DNA of 64,000 bases from Kineothrix alysoides (lineage in GTDB: Bacteria > Bacillota > Clostridia > Lachnospirales > Lachnospiraceae). The notes beneath the pieces are model-generated. The model ran no database searches, was not told where the DNA came from, and was given only the letters and a program-made list of their open reading frames with translations. Numbering within the stretch: the first letter of the stretch is position 1; each line of letters begins with the position of its first letter. The stretch lies in assembly GCF_000732725.1 (NCBI RefSeq), contig NZ_JPNB01000002.1, forward strand, positions 1,240,001-1,304,000, written 5' to 3'. Position numbers and translations under genes: made by a program. Positions 32,284 to 40,916 of this stretch are shown here, piece after piece.

Positions 32284-32826
32284 ATGGATATAAAAAGAAA
32301 ACATGAACTTTTGAATGAATGGAAAAACCAGCAAACGCCTGCAAGCGAGGAGGATTTGGAAATGAATGAAAATATTGTAATGATTGCGGGTGATTATGAT
32401 CGCATCGACGGACGGAATGCTTACCTCTCAAATATTAAACGGCTGACCATAGGAGCGCCTGCAATGGAAGAAAACAAGAAGATGCAGATTGCGGTACAGA
32501 TTTGGAAGGAAAATACAGAAGGAACGTTGGAAGTAAGCATTGAACTTCCCGTTCATCAGATATTTGACCTGATGATCTTTTTAAGCCGCACCTTGTTATA
32601 CTTCAAAGAAGCCTATCGGATGCCCCTGCTCTATGACCCTGAAAACCCCATGGTGGAACGTCTCGGGGTACAGGGCGGCGTACTTCCGGTAACGGTTTGT
32701 ACGGAAAATCCGAATATCGGCAGCGACATACAAAACTTCTCCCAAGCCTTAAACGATTTGGGAGAGCTAACCGGTGAGCGGCTTCGAACGCTCACCCGCA
32801 TTATTGAAGAATTGGAGTGTTATTAG
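32284..32826 (+). CDS. Unrecognised small protein coupled to a MoxR-vWA gene
   Basis: The 180-residue acidic protein contains DIKRKHELLNEWKNQQTPAS, ENIVMIAGDYDRIDGRNAYL and a helix-rich middle with PVHQIFDLMIFLSRTLLYFKEAYRMPLLYDPENPM. I do not recognise the family and see no catalytic motif or membrane span. The start is ATG 32284; no strong ribosome site is visible and the IS110 flank lies directly upstream, so the promoter may have been displaced. It is two bases from the MoxR-vWA gene and almost certainly co-translated, so it may be a substrate or adaptor of that ATPase. Confidence 0.65.
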   Translation: MDIKRKHELLNEWKNQQTPASEEDLEMNENIVMIAGDYDRIDGRNAYLSNIKRLTIGAPAMEENKKMQIAVQIWKENTEGTLEVSIELPVHQIFDLMIFLSRTLLYFKEAYRMPLLYDPENPMVERLGVQGGVLPVTVCTENPNIGSDIQNFSQALNDLGELTGERLRTLTRIIEELECY

Positions 32827-32828
32827 CA

Positions 32829-34862
32829 ATGGAAAACAAATGGCTCCTGTCACCCGGCAGACAATTGACGGAAGAAGAACAGGCTCTTGTCTGGAAGAAA
32901 ACCTCTTCTCATATTGAAAGCAATGCGGAGCGGCGCATTTGCGAGTCAATTAAGCACAACTGGGAAATGGGAGAAATGAAAATCACAAATATTTTGCTGG
33001 AGGGCGATGCCGGTTCAGGCAAAACCCAGCTGACCAAGGCGCTGTCTGCCGATTTTGGCTTGCCCTACACGAAAGTCACTTGCTTTGCAGATATGGATAA
33101 ATCTGATATACTCGGATCTATTTTGCCGGTATTGAAGTCGGATAGAGAAGATAACAACATAGAGTATCAGTACTATCCGTCTGAAATTGTGAGGGCTTAT
33201 GAAAACGGCTGGATTCTGGAAATTCAGGAGCCTACGGTCATTCGAGATGCAGCGGTATTGATGGCGCTCAATTCAGCACTGGAGCCGGATGGCAGTATCA
33301 ATCTGCCAAGTCGTATCGTTCATCGTCACCCGGATTTTATTGCAGTTATTACAACAAATCGAGGATACAACGGCTGCCGTCCGCTGAATGAGGCACTGCG
33401 TGACCGGGTGCAGCATGCAGAAAAAATGGATTTACCGCCAATCGAGGTCATGGTAGAGCGGGCCGCGGCAAAAACAGGCTGTTGCGATGTCGAGTTGCTG
33501 CGCGTTTTTGCCCAAGCTATCGTTATGCTTGACCGAACAGCCAGGGCCAATGCAATTAAAGGAGTCGCCGGTATGCGTTCTTACTTCTATTGGGTGGATG
33601 CGGTTCTGCAAGGCAACGATGCGGTAAAATCCCTCTATCACAAGGTTATTTATAAAATCACCACCGATTCGGATGAAATCGCCTTATTAGAACAGGCGAT
33701 GTCCAATCATGGAACAATAGAAGCATTGGAAGCGGTTGTTTCCCAACACGGAAGAACAGGCAGCGAGATTCTGGAGCTTCGGGCAGATGGAAATTTCGAG
33801 GCACTGTCTCCTGCGCTTGACAAAGATTCTCCCCCTGCAGTAGCTCTTCGAAGATCTGCAGACAGCGAGGGAGAATCCAATAGTTCGCCAGAAAATAGTG
33901 CACAAACGCAGAGTTCGGATACCGGTGACGATGGTGTGCCTATGTACCATGAGTTGCAGCCGGAGGAACAAGAAGGTCTGGAGCGGGAAAAGAGTGCCTT
34001 TCGCAAGCGCTTAAACCAACAGGCAAGAGCGGCTGTCAAAAGTTCTGCTCACGAGAAAATAGGCATGATCGTCCATCGCCCGGAATCCACAGCCGCCCAC
34101 CGACAGGAATACCGTCAAATAGCTTCTGCACTCATGCCGGTCATCCGGGAATTGACAAGGAAGACAGAGCCGCTTTTGGAGCATGAAGTTTCTGTGGAGC
34201 TTTCAGGCAATCGTGTCTTTGGCACAAAATTTCACGCTGAAAAAGTAGCATCCCCGGATTTTCGTCACTTTTCCAAAAAGCGTCCGCCGGAAGAAGAGCC
34301 CTCGCTGGCCGTTGCCCTGCGTATTGATCAATCAGCTTCCATGAACGCATTCGGACGGCTGGCAGCAGCGAAGCGAGCTGCCGTGGCAGTCTATGAATTT
34401 TGTGAAAGCTGCGGTATCCCTGTGCTGATTTACGGAGATACCGCTGACCGCTCGCCAAAAGAGAAAATGTCTATGTATTCTTACATTGACTGGGAGGAGC
34501 CGAAGCTCAACGACAAATATTCGCTTATGGCAATTCAGAGCATAAGTAACAACCGGGATGGGATGGCGCTTCGGATTTTAGCGGAGAAACTGGCAAATGC
34601 AACCCAGACGACCAAGCTGTTGATCAGCCTGAGTGACGGCCAGCCCAAAGCGATGCCGGATTATACCGGCGCTCATGCTAAGGACGATATGAAGCGGGTG
34701 ATCCATGACTACAGCCGAAAAGGTGTGCTGTTTCTGGCGGCTGCTATTGGACAGGACAAGGAAACGATTTGCGATATTTATGGGCAGGAGCGATTTATAG
34801 ATATTACCAATTTGGAACAGCTCCCAACCCGTTTGGTCCAGATCATTGCTAAGTATTTATAA
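32829..34862 (+). CDS. MoxR-type AAA+ ATPase fused to a vWA (CobT-like) domain
   Basis: The 677-residue protein starts with a MoxR-like AAA+ domain: Walker A GDAGSGKT at residues 59-66, a variant Walker B GWILEIQEP in which the usual DE is EIQE, sensor ITTNRGYNG and the arginine region ALRDRVQH. A Ser/Asp/Glu-rich linker follows (about 335-385). The C-terminal von Willebrand A domain has the MIDAS motif DQSAS at 500-504 and LSDGQPKA near 605. In chelatases and MoxR systems these two modules are usually separate proteins that remodel a client. Here they are one chain. The client is unknown; the preceding small gene is the obvious candidate. Confidence 0.82.
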   Translation: MENKWLLSPGRQLTEEEQALVWKKTSSHIESNAERRICESIKHNWEMGEMKITNILLEGDAGSGKTQLTKALSADFGLPYTKVTCFADMDKSDILGSILPVLKSDREDNNIEYQYYPSEIVRAYENGWILEIQEPTVIRDAAVLMALNSALEPDGSINLPSRIVHRHPDFIAVITTNRGYNGCRPLNEALRDRVQHAEKMDLPPIEVMVERAAAKTGCCDVELLRVFAQAIVMLDRTARANAIKGVAGMRSYFYWVDAVLQGNDAVKSLYHKVIYKITTDSDEIALLEQAMSNHGTIEALEAVVSQHGRTGSEILELRADGNFEALSPALDKDSPPAVALRRSADSEGESNSSPENSAQTQSSDTGDDGVPMYHELQPEEQEGLEREKSAFRKRLNQQARAAVKSSAHEKIGMIVHRPESTAAHRQEYRQIASALMPVIRELTRKTEPLLEHEVSVELSGNRVFGTKFHAEKVASPDFRHFSKKRPPEEEPSLAVALRIDQSASMNAFGRLAAAKRAAVAVYEFCESCGIPVLIYGDTADRSPKEKMSMYSYIDWEEPKLNDKYSLMAIQSISNNRDGMALRILAEKLANATQTTKLLISLSDGQPKAMPDYTGAHAKDDMKRVIHDYSRKGVLFLAAAIGQDKETICDIYGQERFIDITNLEQLPTRLVQIIAKYL

Positions 34863-34922
34863 GTCGCGGAACCGATTAACATCAGCAGTATTATAATTGT
34901 AACATTCTCGCCGGCTCTTTTA

Positions 34923-35666
34923 TCATTCCCATTTAAAGAAGCGCAGGGAAATAGTAACGCATATTACGGCAATTATAATCATCACAACAACGGGAATGAA
35001 AACGCTGTCTATTGGCAGACCGAGTGAAGCAGCCTTGAGTAGCTTGATTCCTTGTGTCAATGGCAGCATATTTGCCGCTTTTTGAAGTCCGGCGGGCATA
35101 ATCTCATAAGGTAGAGTGGCGCCCGAAAAAATAAGCATTGGAAAATACAGCAGGCTGGCGGCAACGCCGGCTATTTTTGTATTAGGCGCGAGTCCGCCCA
35201 CTAACAGTCCAATACTGAACATGGACAGCATAACAAGTAGGTAAGCCCCTAAGAATTGAGACCATGAACCGCGTAGCTGATAATCGAAAAACAGTGCGCT
35301 TATCATATAAACAAGAATAAGGGAAGCAATGGAGTAAAGCGTATAAATAACAACTTGTACCGTTAAGATAAGGGCGGGGCTGATAGGAGTCACCTTAAAC
35401 CGCTTTAATATTTTTCTGCTCCGGTAATCGGATACAACCAGAGGAAGACCCATAACGCCTCCTGCACAAATGGCAATTGTTGATACCGCACCGAAGGACT
35501 GCTCCAAAAAGGTATATTCTGCTCCCTCAAAAGCTGGCTTATTTCCAAACAATGCACCCAAGATGACCACAACCACAATAGGCATGCAGATAGCAAAAAT
35601 AAACATATCCATTCCCCGGAGCGATAGACTGATTTCTGTTTTTAAAAGTGTTTTAAATGCTTTCAT
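34923..35666 (-). CDS. ABC-2-type transporter permease
   Basis: The 247-residue protein has six hydrophobic segments and the ABC-2 layout: a soluble loop (FGNKPAFEGAEYTFLEQ) after the first helix, and VVSDYRSRKILKRFKVTP in the cytoplasmic loop after helix two. It forms the membrane part of an efflux system with the adjacent ATPase, with which it overlaps by 14 bases. Substrates of such pairs include antibiotics and lipids; none can be predicted here. Confidence 0.88.
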   Translation of the reverse strand: MKAFKTLLKTEISLSLRGMDMFIFAICMPIVVVVILGALFGNKPAFEGAEYTFLEQSFGAVSTIAICAGGVMGLPLVVSDYRSRKILKRFKVTPISPALILTVQVVIYTLYSIASLILVYMISALFFDYQLRGSWSQFLGAYLLVMLSMFSIGLLVGGLAPNTKIAGVAASLLYFPMLIFSGATLPYEIMPAGLQKAANMLPLTQGIKLLKAASLGLPIDSVFIPVVVMIIIAVICVTISLRFFKWE

Positions 35667-36387
35667 ATTCTTTTTCCTCCTCGTCCGTGTACCAAAGATA
35701 TGCTTCTTCTAATTTTTCATAGGGACTGGCTGCAACTGCGTCTTGTATTGTTCCGTAAAAAATAGCTTCTCCTTTTTTTAGAATCATGATTTTGTCGCAA
35801 AGAACCTCGACTTCATCCATGAAATGAGAGGTCAGTAGAATAGTCAGTCCTTTTTGCTTTAAATCTAGAAGACTTCTCCACACATCCCGTCTTGCTCTTG
35901 CGTCGAGCCCGGTAGTCAATTCGTCCAGGAATACAATTTCGGGATTTGGAATTAATGAAAGAACGATAAATAATCTCTGCTTCTGCCCTCCCGAAAGCTC
36001 GCTTACCGGACTTTTCAGCTTGTCTGAGAGTCCGAATTGTTCGAGAAGACCGATATAATCCGCAGCATTTCTGTAAAGGGAAGCCGTAACCTTGCAAAGC
36101 TCTGCTACTCTTATTTTGTCTTGATAGTTGGCTTCCTGAAATTGAACGCCAACTTTCTCAAAAAGCCTTTTCCGTTCCTGCTGCGGATTCATTCCAAGAA
36201 TGGACACCGTTCCGCTGTCCTGCTTTTTTGTTCCTAAGATACATTCGACCGTGGTACTTTTACCAGCACCATTTGCGCCTAATAAACCAAATACTTCTCC
36301 GAAGCAAATAGAGATATCAATATTTTGCGCCGCTTTGATATTGGAATAAGATTTGCACAATTTCTTTACTTCTATAGCTGTTTTCAT
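35653..36387 (-). CDS. ABC transporter ATP-binding protein
   Basis: The 244-residue ATPase has Walker A GANGAGKST, a Q loop, the signature LSGGQKQRL, Walker B IVFLDELTTGLD and the switch His in LTSHFMDE. It couples ATP hydrolysis to the ABC-2 permease encoded next. ATG 36387 is chosen because AAGGAGG lies just upstream; an earlier in-frame Met lies in the intergenic dyad. It follows the MerR-type regulator gene on the same strand, so the three form an inducible efflux operon. Confidence 0.92.
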   Translation of the reverse strand: MKTAIEVKKLCKSYSNIKAAQNIDISICFGEVFGLLGANGAGKSTTVECILGTKKQDSGTVSILGMNPQQERKRLFEKVGVQFQEANYQDKIRVAELCKVTASLYRNAADYIGLLEQFGLSDKLKSPVSELSGGQKQRLFIVLSLIPNPEIVFLDELTTGLDARARRDVWRSLLDLKQKGLTILLTSHFMDEVEVLCDKIMILKKGEAIFYGTIQDAVAASPYEKLEEAYLWYTDEEEKEYESI

Positions 36388-36426
36388 ACGATATATTTCC
36401 TCCTTTTTCTTGGCATAAAGAAAGAA

Positions 36427-36452
36427 TAACACCAGTACAAAGGCTGGTGTTA
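36427..36452 (-). promoter_or_regulatory. Dyad between the MerR gene and the ABC genes
   Basis: TAACACCAG and CTGGTGTTA form a perfect 9-base inverted repeat with an 8-base loop; the MerR stop codon lies in one arm. The half-site ACACCAG also occurs upstream of the MerR gene near 37258-37264, so it may be a MerR operator or an attenuator. Confidence 0.55.
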
Positions 36453-37211
36453 AAAAGGAGGGTTCGTTCCAAACTGTTTTTTCATTTTTTTAAGCTGTGA
36501 GAGCATAGCTTGCGCATTATTCTCTGCGTAATGCAATGAAGTGAGCAGCTTGTCGCATACGGAAATAATATCGTCGTTTTCTTTCGGAGTATCAATGGCT
36601 TGCCGGATGTTCGCGCCAGGATTATAAGATAAGGTATTCAGCATTCGTAAAATTGCTGAAAGAGAGTAATTTGCACATCGCAGGGAACGTATGACTTTTA
36701 ACCGCCGAACATCTTCCTGATTATAAATGCGATATCCATTTTGTTTTCGTTTTACGGTAAGCAGGCCGTTCATTTCCCAATTTCTTAAAGCATCCATAGT
36801 GATTTGCAGATAACTGGCAGCTTCTTTTCTGGTCAAGGCCGTATTATCTATTTCTTGGCCATTGCCGGACAACAGCTTTTCAGCAATGATTATGGCCTCC
36901 TCGGCATTTTTCTGCTCGTTTTCTATCTGCTGCAGGTACTGTTTCGTGAGACCAATTGCTTTGTCAAAATCACCGGAAGCGGAGGTCTTAATAATGGCAA
37001 TCGATTGTTTTCTTAGACCGTTTTGCAGAACCTCTACCTGTAATGCCGTTCTTGCAAGCTTCATCTGCTCCATATGGAAATCTGTAAAAATCCGGTAGCC
37101 ATTTGCTTTTCGCTCCGGTTCGGGAATCAGCGCAAGCTCTTCATAAAGCCGGACCGTGTTAGGATGTACTCCGATACAACGCGCAATTTCAGATGTTTTA
37201 TAGGTATTCAT
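36450..37211 (-). CDS. MerR-family regulator with two MerR DNA-binding domains
   Basis: The 253-residue protein carries two MerR winged-helix segments. The first is at residues 1-70 (TSEIARCIGVHPNTVRLYEELALIPEPERKANGYRIF). The second is at about 126-195 (TRKEAASYLQITMDALRNWEMNGLLTVKRKQNGYRIYNQEDV). A coiled coil lies between them. Ordinary MerR proteins have one such domain and dimerise. It is upstream of, and co-directional with, the ABC efflux genes and probably activates them on drug or ligand binding. A start with weak ribosome site is used because no better Met is present. Confidence 0.85.
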   Translation of the reverse strand: MNTYKTSEIARCIGVHPNTVRLYEELALIPEPERKANGYRIFTDFHMEQMKLARTALQVEVLQNGLRKQSIAIIKTSASGDFDKAIGLTKQYLQQIENEQKNAEEAIIIAEKLLSGNGQEIDNTALTRKEAASYLQITMDALRNWEMNGLLTVKRKQNGYRIYNQEDVRRLKVIRSLRCANYSLSAILRMLNTLSYNPGANIRQAIDTPKENDDIISVCDKLLTSLHYAENNAQAMLSQLKKMKKQFGTNPPF

Positions 37212-37360
37212 TTCATTTTATCACCCCATTCTATTGTACTATAATACCATTATAAAAAGTCTGGTGTTTTAATGGAGGGTTTTATTGTAACTTATGCGGG
37301 AAAAAAACGCAAGAAAAGTGGTTTTCAGACCTTATAATATCGCTTAGCAACAAAATGTCC

Positions 37361-37389
37361 TTGACCCGATTTACGTATATTGATATGAT
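37361..37389 (+). promoter_or_regulatory. Sigma-A promoter of the sensor-kinase/regulator genes
   Basis: TTGACC (37361-37366) and TATGAT (37384-37389) are separated by 17 bp, 49 bases before the kinase ATG. Confidence 0.8.
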
Positions 37390-37438
37390 AAAATCATCTT
37401 TTCTCTTGTTTCGGTAAACAGTATGAAAGGACAGATTT

Positions 37439-39283
37439 ATGAAAATAGAAAAAAATTCAACCGGTAACAAGACAAGCCTGCAGACAAAACTGATATGCTT
37501 GTTTCTTGTGACGTCTGTCATTCCGCTTTTTGTACTAAGCGTTTATTCTTACTACAATACTTCCAACACCTTAAAAAAGAATATGGAGGAGCTGACGCTC
37601 AATAATCTGGAACAAACTGGTAACAGCCTGGAAATATGGATGGAATCCTATGAAGATTTGCTTTATCAGATTTATACCAACGACGATGTGGTGAAGCTGG
37701 TCGATAAGCTTAACAACGGGGAGGATGAATCCGTTACCAGGAATCAGCTCAGAAGAATACTGAACGGTCTCATCAATACGAAAGACTATATCCGTGCCAT
37801 TACCATAATCACTTCAGAGAATAAGCTCGTTACCTACCATCAGTTAACCGCATATACGAATGAAGACTCTTGGATAAAGAATTTTAGCTTGGGACAGGAG
37901 GAGCTTTATAATTGTATATCGGCGGATAACAAGACGCATATTTTCCCTACGGAATATGCGGTGAGCTTCGCCAATGAGGATTATTACCTGTTCCATATTT
38001 CCCATAGAATCATCGATTACAAAGATTTAAACAAACGAAACGGTGTTATCATCGTCAGCATAGATGAGGAACTGTTAAAGAAGGTCTGCCTGACGAAAGG
38101 AGAAGACAAGCTAAGCTTCGATAATTTCAATTTTATAGCGGATAAAAAAGGAAGGATCATTTCTTATCCCGACAGTGCAAGACTGGCGAGAGAGATTACG
38201 GATGGAGGACGCACATCGCAGGAGAAGAAGGAAGATTATCTGAAGTTTATACATAGTGAAAATCTTTTTGAGGATAAGTATACCTCTTTGTATGTGTATG
38301 AGAATAAAGATCTGGGATGGGATGTTGTAAATGTAGTGAATCAGAAAGAGACCATGATAGGGATAACGAACCAGCAGAGGATCAATATTGCAGCCTGCCT
38401 GCTCTGTCTGGGAATGGTAGTAATCCTGACGCTGCTGCTGTCGAGGCAGTTGTCCGGGTCGGTGCAGAAGGTCGTGAGATCCATGGAGACAGTAAGCTCC
38501 GGCAACCTCGGGACAAGAGTGGAAGTGGACAAGCAGATGCCCCTGGAGGTGGAGTTCATTGCGATTCAGTTTAACGACATGCTGGAAAAGCTGGATATGG
38601 CTCTGAAAAAAGAAAAGGAAGCTGGAGAGCGGCAGCGTCTGGCCGAAATTACTGCCTTGGAAGCCCAGATTAATCCTCATTTTCTTTATAATACGCTGGA
38701 TACCATTAACTGGATGGCAATCGACAAGGATGAATTCGAGATAAGCAACGCCATAAATACTCTTGCCTCTATATTGCGGTATGCGATAAAAAACAGCAAC
38801 GCTACGGTGGAAGTAAGGGAAGAAGTAAGCTGGCTGAAAAATTATATCTATTTGCAGCAAACGAGGTTAAAAAATACCTTCCGGTGTGCCATGGACATCG
38901 ATGCACAGGTCATGGAGTGCCGGGTGCATAAGCTTTTATTGCAGCCCTTTATTGAAAATTCCATTATCCACGGGTTCGAAGGCAGAAGCGGAGAAAACAT
39001 GTTAGCAATCCGAATGGTTAAGGAAGGGGAATATCTGCAGATCATGATAAGCGATAACGGCAGGGGTATGGAACCTTCCTTTGTAGAAAGGCTGAATGAA
39101 AGAGCCTTCCATATGATGGAAGAAAATGGTGATATCGGCATAGCCAATGCTTTTACCAGATTATTCATGTATTATGGGGAAGATGCTCACGTGCAGATAA
39201 AAAGTGTATTGGAAGAGGGAACAGAAATTATAATTCTGATTCCATGGAGATTGACCTATGAAAGTGATAATAGTAGAAGATGA
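37439..39283 (+). CDS. YesM-type sensor histidine kinase
   Basis: The 614-residue membrane kinase has a first membrane span near residues 18-40, an extracellular Cache-like domain, a second span near 300-325 and a HAMP linker. The phospho-acceptor is His414 in INPHFLYNTLD, and the ATPase motifs include PFIENSIIHG and DNGRGM. It likely senses an extracellular sugar or glycan fragment and phosphorylates the regulator encoded next, which it overlaps by 26 bases. The GHKL domain is complete. The neighbourhood of a sugar ABC importer and glycosidases supports a glycan-sensing role. Confidence 0.92.
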   Translation: MKIEKNSTGNKTSLQTKLICLFLVTSVIPLFVLSVYSYYNTSNTLKKNMEELTLNNLEQTGNSLEIWMESYEDLLYQIYTNDDVVKLVDKLNNGEDESVTRNQLRRILNGLINTKDYIRAITIITSENKLVTYHQLTAYTNEDSWIKNFSLGQEELYNCISADNKTHIFPTEYAVSFANEDYYLFHISHRIIDYKDLNKRNGVIIVSIDEELLKKVCLTKGEDKLSFDNFNFIADKKGRIISYPDSARLAREITDGGRTSQEKKEDYLKFIHSENLFEDKYTSLYVYENKDLGWDVVNVVNQKETMIGITNQQRINIAACLLCLGMVVILTLLLSRQLSGSVQKVVRSMETVSSGNLGTRVEVDKQMPLEVEFIAIQFNDMLEKLDMALKKEKEAGERQRLAEITALEAQINPHFLYNTLDTINWMAIDKDEFEISNAINTLASILRYAIKNSNATVEVREEVSWLKNYIYLQQTRLKNTFRCAMDIDAQVMECRVHKLLLQPFIENSIIHGFEGRSGENMLAIRMVKEGEYLQIMISDNGRGMEPSFVERLNERAFHMMEENGDIGIANAFTRLFMYYGEDAHVQIKSVLEEGTEIIILIPWRLTYESDNSRR

Positions 39284-40793
39284 AATAAGAATCAGGGAAG
39301 GTATTTGCAAATTGTTCGGTAAAATGTTCCCGGAGTATCAGGTGGTGGGCATGGCGGTAAACGGCGAGGAAGGGCTTAAGATGATTCTTGATAAAAGGCC
39401 GGAGTTAGTCGTGACGGACGTGAAGATGCCGGTGATGGATGGCTTGCAGATGGTTGCCCGGATGTATGAAAACAAGGTAAAGAGCAAAGTCATCGTATTG
39501 AGCGCTTATTCCGAATTCAGCTATGCTCAGCAGGCCATCCGGTTCGGTGTGAGCGAATATCTGGTCAAGCCGCTTGTTTTCATGGACTTTGTTCAGGCGG
39601 TAAAAAATGTGGAATCTCAGCTTGAGGAAGTGGAGAAATTAAGTCCGGAGGTATTGGGAAATTTGGAGCATGTTTTGTTCGGACTCATTTTTGGAGGTAT
39701 GGGGTTGAACGAAGAGCTGTCCTCTTTTCTGGAAACGAAATATGAAATCGGAGCGGATTGCGGATTCAGTGAGGTGTGTTTATACCTTGGAGGCCGGTTT
39801 GAGGCCAAGTCAGGAAGAATCCGCCGTATTCTAGAAGACTGCCTGAGCAGAAAAGAAATGAAATACTGTATCCTCGAGATGCCGAAGGAAAAGCTGCTGC
39901 TCGTTGTATTTTATGGTATAAGAGAGCCGGATATTTTGGAGAGATGGTTCCGCCATGAGATTATCGAGCTGCTTTTTGCCATGGGGAATATGGATATAGG
40001 GCTGGGCTGGATCAACGCTCTGGGTGCTGGAGAGCTGCGGGGGAGCTTCCAGAAATTACAGCAATATATGGAATGGAACATTTCCTTTGGCGATAAGGTA
40101 ATGATCTCTTATCCGAAGATATTGCAGGTGCAGACCGCGGTCTGCATATATCCGATAGAGATAGAGAACAGTTTAAAGGCTGCCGTCTGCGCCTTGGATA
40201 AGGGGAGAATCGGAAAAAGCCTTGAGCGGTTCAATGCGTATTTTGGAACGGATTATATTTATGCGCCGAAAGAAATCAAGGAAAGTTACGTGAGATTCTT
40301 ATGGGTGATGATGAACGTTTCGAAAGAAATCGGCCTTTTAGACTATGAAAAGCTTGAGCAGCAAAAAATATTGGAGAAAATTATGAGCGCTGTCAACAAA
40401 GAGGAGCTGAAAAAGGTTTCGGAGGAGATATTCTCTTTCCTTCGGGAGAGCATTCAGGAGGATGACGGCAATGTCGGTCTGAATGTGAAGAAGGCGGAAA
40501 GCATGTTTTTGGAATATTATCAGCAGGGAATTACACTGGAGGAAATCGCCGCCAGATTGAACCTGACACCGGAGTATTTAGGGATGCTGTTTCACAAAGA
40601 AAAAGGAGTTAAGTTCAGCGCTTATGCCAGAGATTATCGCATTGCGAAAGCGAAGGCAATTCTTATTAGCAGTCAGATGAAGCTTGGTGAGGTAGCGGAC
40701 AGGGTCGGATATTCCGATGCGAAATATTTCAGCAGAGTATTTAAGGAATGTACCGGGCAGCTTCCGGCAGAATATAGAAAAACACATAAATAA
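39258..40793 (+). CDS. YesN-type response regulator with AraC DNA-binding domain
   Basis: The 511-residue regulator has a receiver domain with phospho-acceptor Asp54 in VVTDVKMPVMDGL and the conserved Lys in YLVKPL. A long middle region follows, then a C-terminal AraC double HTH (ITLEEIAARLNLTPEYLGMLFHKEKG and LGEVADRVGYSDAKYFSRVFKECTG). It should activate the transporter operon just downstream. Its coding start lies inside the kinase gene, with GGAG eight bases upstream, so the two are translationally coupled. Confidence 0.93.
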   Translation: MKVIIVEDEIRIREGICKLFGKMFPEYQVVGMAVNGEEGLKMILDKRPELVVTDVKMPVMDGLQMVARMYENKVKSKVIVLSAYSEFSYAQQAIRFGVSEYLVKPLVFMDFVQAVKNVESQLEEVEKLSPEVLGNLEHVLFGLIFGGMGLNEELSSFLETKYEIGADCGFSEVCLYLGGRFEAKSGRIRRILEDCLSRKEMKYCILEMPKEKLLLVVFYGIREPDILERWFRHEIIELLFAMGNMDIGLGWINALGAGELRGSFQKLQQYMEWNISFGDKVMISYPKILQVQTAVCIYPIEIENSLKAAVCALDKGRIGKSLERFNAYFGTDYIYAPKEIKESYVRFLWVMMNVSKEIGLLDYEKLEQQKILEKIMSAVNKEELKKVSEEIFSFLRESIQEDDGNVGLNVKKAESMFLEYYQQGITLEEIAARLNLTPEYLGMLFHKEKGVKFSAYARDYRIAKAKAILISSQMKLGEVADRVGYSDAKYFSRVFKECTGQLPAEYRKTHK

Positions 40794-40828
40794 TCTTAGG
40801 AAAGTCCTCCTTTTAAAGTTTTGTTGAG

Positions 40829-40857
40829 TTTCGGCGGCAAAAGAGACTGACTATAAT
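40829..40857 (+). promoter_or_regulatory. Promoter region of the sugar-uptake operon
   Basis: TATAAT lies at 40852-40857 with only a weak -35 (TTTCGG, 40829-40834), as expected of an activated promoter. TTTCGG and the later CCGAAA near 40865 form an interrupted dyad that could bind the YesN-type regulator. Confidence 0.55.
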
Positions 40858-40916
40858 GAAGATACCGAAACAAGTGAGGAAGCTCGCTAAAACAATGAAG
40901 GAGGAAAGGTGAAATT

